Source: Verrucomicrobiota bacterium (GTDB lineage Bacteria; Verrucomicrobiota; Verrucomicrobiia; Verrucomicrobiales; Verrucomicrobiaceae). Taken from it: a stretch of DNA of 5,139 nucleotides. The notes beneath the pieces are model-generated. The model saw only the letters and a program-made list of their open reading frames with translations, was not told the origin of the DNA and did not search any database. The stretch lies in assembly GCA_021413535.1 (NCBI GenBank), contig JAIOQF010000177.1, positions 1 through 5,139 of the forward strand, given 5' to 3'. This document shows, piece by piece, positions 5,010 through 5,139 of this stretch (the first letter of the stretch is position 1; the number at the start of each line of letters is the position of its first letter). The translations under genes were made by a program, and so were the position numbers.

Positions 5010-5030
5010 CTTAGTGCTAGTGAGTATGAT
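5003..5030 (+). promoter_or_regulatory. Sigma-70-like promoter under the SOS box
   Basis: TTGAAC (5003-5008), a 16-base spacer and TATGAT (5025-5030) make a good housekeeping-type promoter with 4/6 and 5/6 consensus matches. Transcription would begin near 5037 and run out of the window. The -35 lies inside the palindrome, so LexA binding would block it. Confidence 0.5.
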
Positions 5031-5121
5031 GCAGGCAATTCCTCATTTCAGCCGATTGGTCGGCTCCACCATCGAGATCAAGACCGCACGCGGAATTGTC
5101 CGTATGCAGGTTGAACGAGCG

Positions 5122-5139
5122 AGGAGGGGCGAGAGTGCA
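5122..5139 (+). promoter_or_regulatory. Strong ribosome-binding site and possible start of a gene cut by the window edge
   Basis: AGGAGG (5122-5127) is the best Shine-Dalgarno sequence in the window. A GTG follows at 5135 after seven bases. The final A at 5139 could also begin an ATG beyond the edge. This would be the gene served by the promoter at 5003-5030. Alternatively a frame open from ATG 5026/5029 to the edge (MQAIPHFSRLVGSTIEIKTA and on) is coding, but those ATGs lie in the -10 box and so probably upstream of the transcript. Confidence 0.3.

Noticed and set aside
4652..5038. 128-codon minus-strand frame
   Set aside because: It is a shadow of the cpYpsA gene in another frame and crosses the LexA-type box.
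1..5139. CRISPR, tRNA, rRNA or insertion sequence
   Set aside because: No regularly spaced repeats, cloverleaf-like segment, rRNA-like sequence, or transposase with terminal inverted repeats was seen.
5026..5139. Partial CDS from ATG 5026/5029 to the window edge
   Set aside because: The frame is open for 38 codons, but its start lies within the -10 box of the likely promoter, and a better ribosome site occurs at 5122-5127 in another frame; it is kept only as an alternative.

Overview
The window looks like an accessory or hypervariable stretch of a Verrucomicrobia-type chromosome. Three things suggest this. A perfect TGTTC-N4-GAACA palindrome at 4996-5009 has the form reported for the verrucomicrobial LexA (SOS) operator. 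A stand-alone integrase-arm-like small protein and a GYF_2-domain membrane protein are both gene types I associate with this phylum. Most start codons also lack a Shine-Dalgarno sequence. No rRNA, tRNA, CRISPR array, transposase or complete recombinase is visible, and the assignment is inference, not proof.

Layout, left to right. Bases 1-183 hold no gene I can support, only a cUUCGg-capped hairpin. A 9-bp inverted repeat (184-221) lies directly before a small arm-type DNA-binding protein (223-471). A TPR-like repeat protein follows (520-1428). Next are three closely spaced same-strand orphan ORFs (1436-1693, 1705-2088, 2131-2502), all with disordered Pro/Glu/Ser-rich stretches. The ends of the last two are an ungapped 66-bp diverged direct repeat (48 of 66 bases identical) that also carries an ATGAAA start for an overlapping frame.

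A compact divergent module follows: a minus-strand XRE repressor (2558-2812), a perfect 16-bp palindrome (2847-2862) as likely operator, and on the plus strand a 29-codon hydrophobic micro-ORF whose ATG lies inside the palindrome (2856-2945). Five bases later comes a 57-residue single-pass membrane protein (2951-3124), and then a GYF_2-domain multi-pass membrane protein (3182-4012). This resembles a phage-type or stress-type switch controlling small membrane proteins and is the best candidate for an undescribed system here.

The right end has a small conserved protein of unknown function (4115-4423) converging, through a shared hairpin (4443-4467), on a circularly permuted YpsA/SLOG nucleotide-binding protein once called a molybdenum carrier (4461-4922, minus). 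Upstream of that gene lies the LexA-type box. It overlaps the -35 of a plus-strand promoter pointing out of the window toward a probable DNA-damage-inducible gene, of which at most the first bases are visible.
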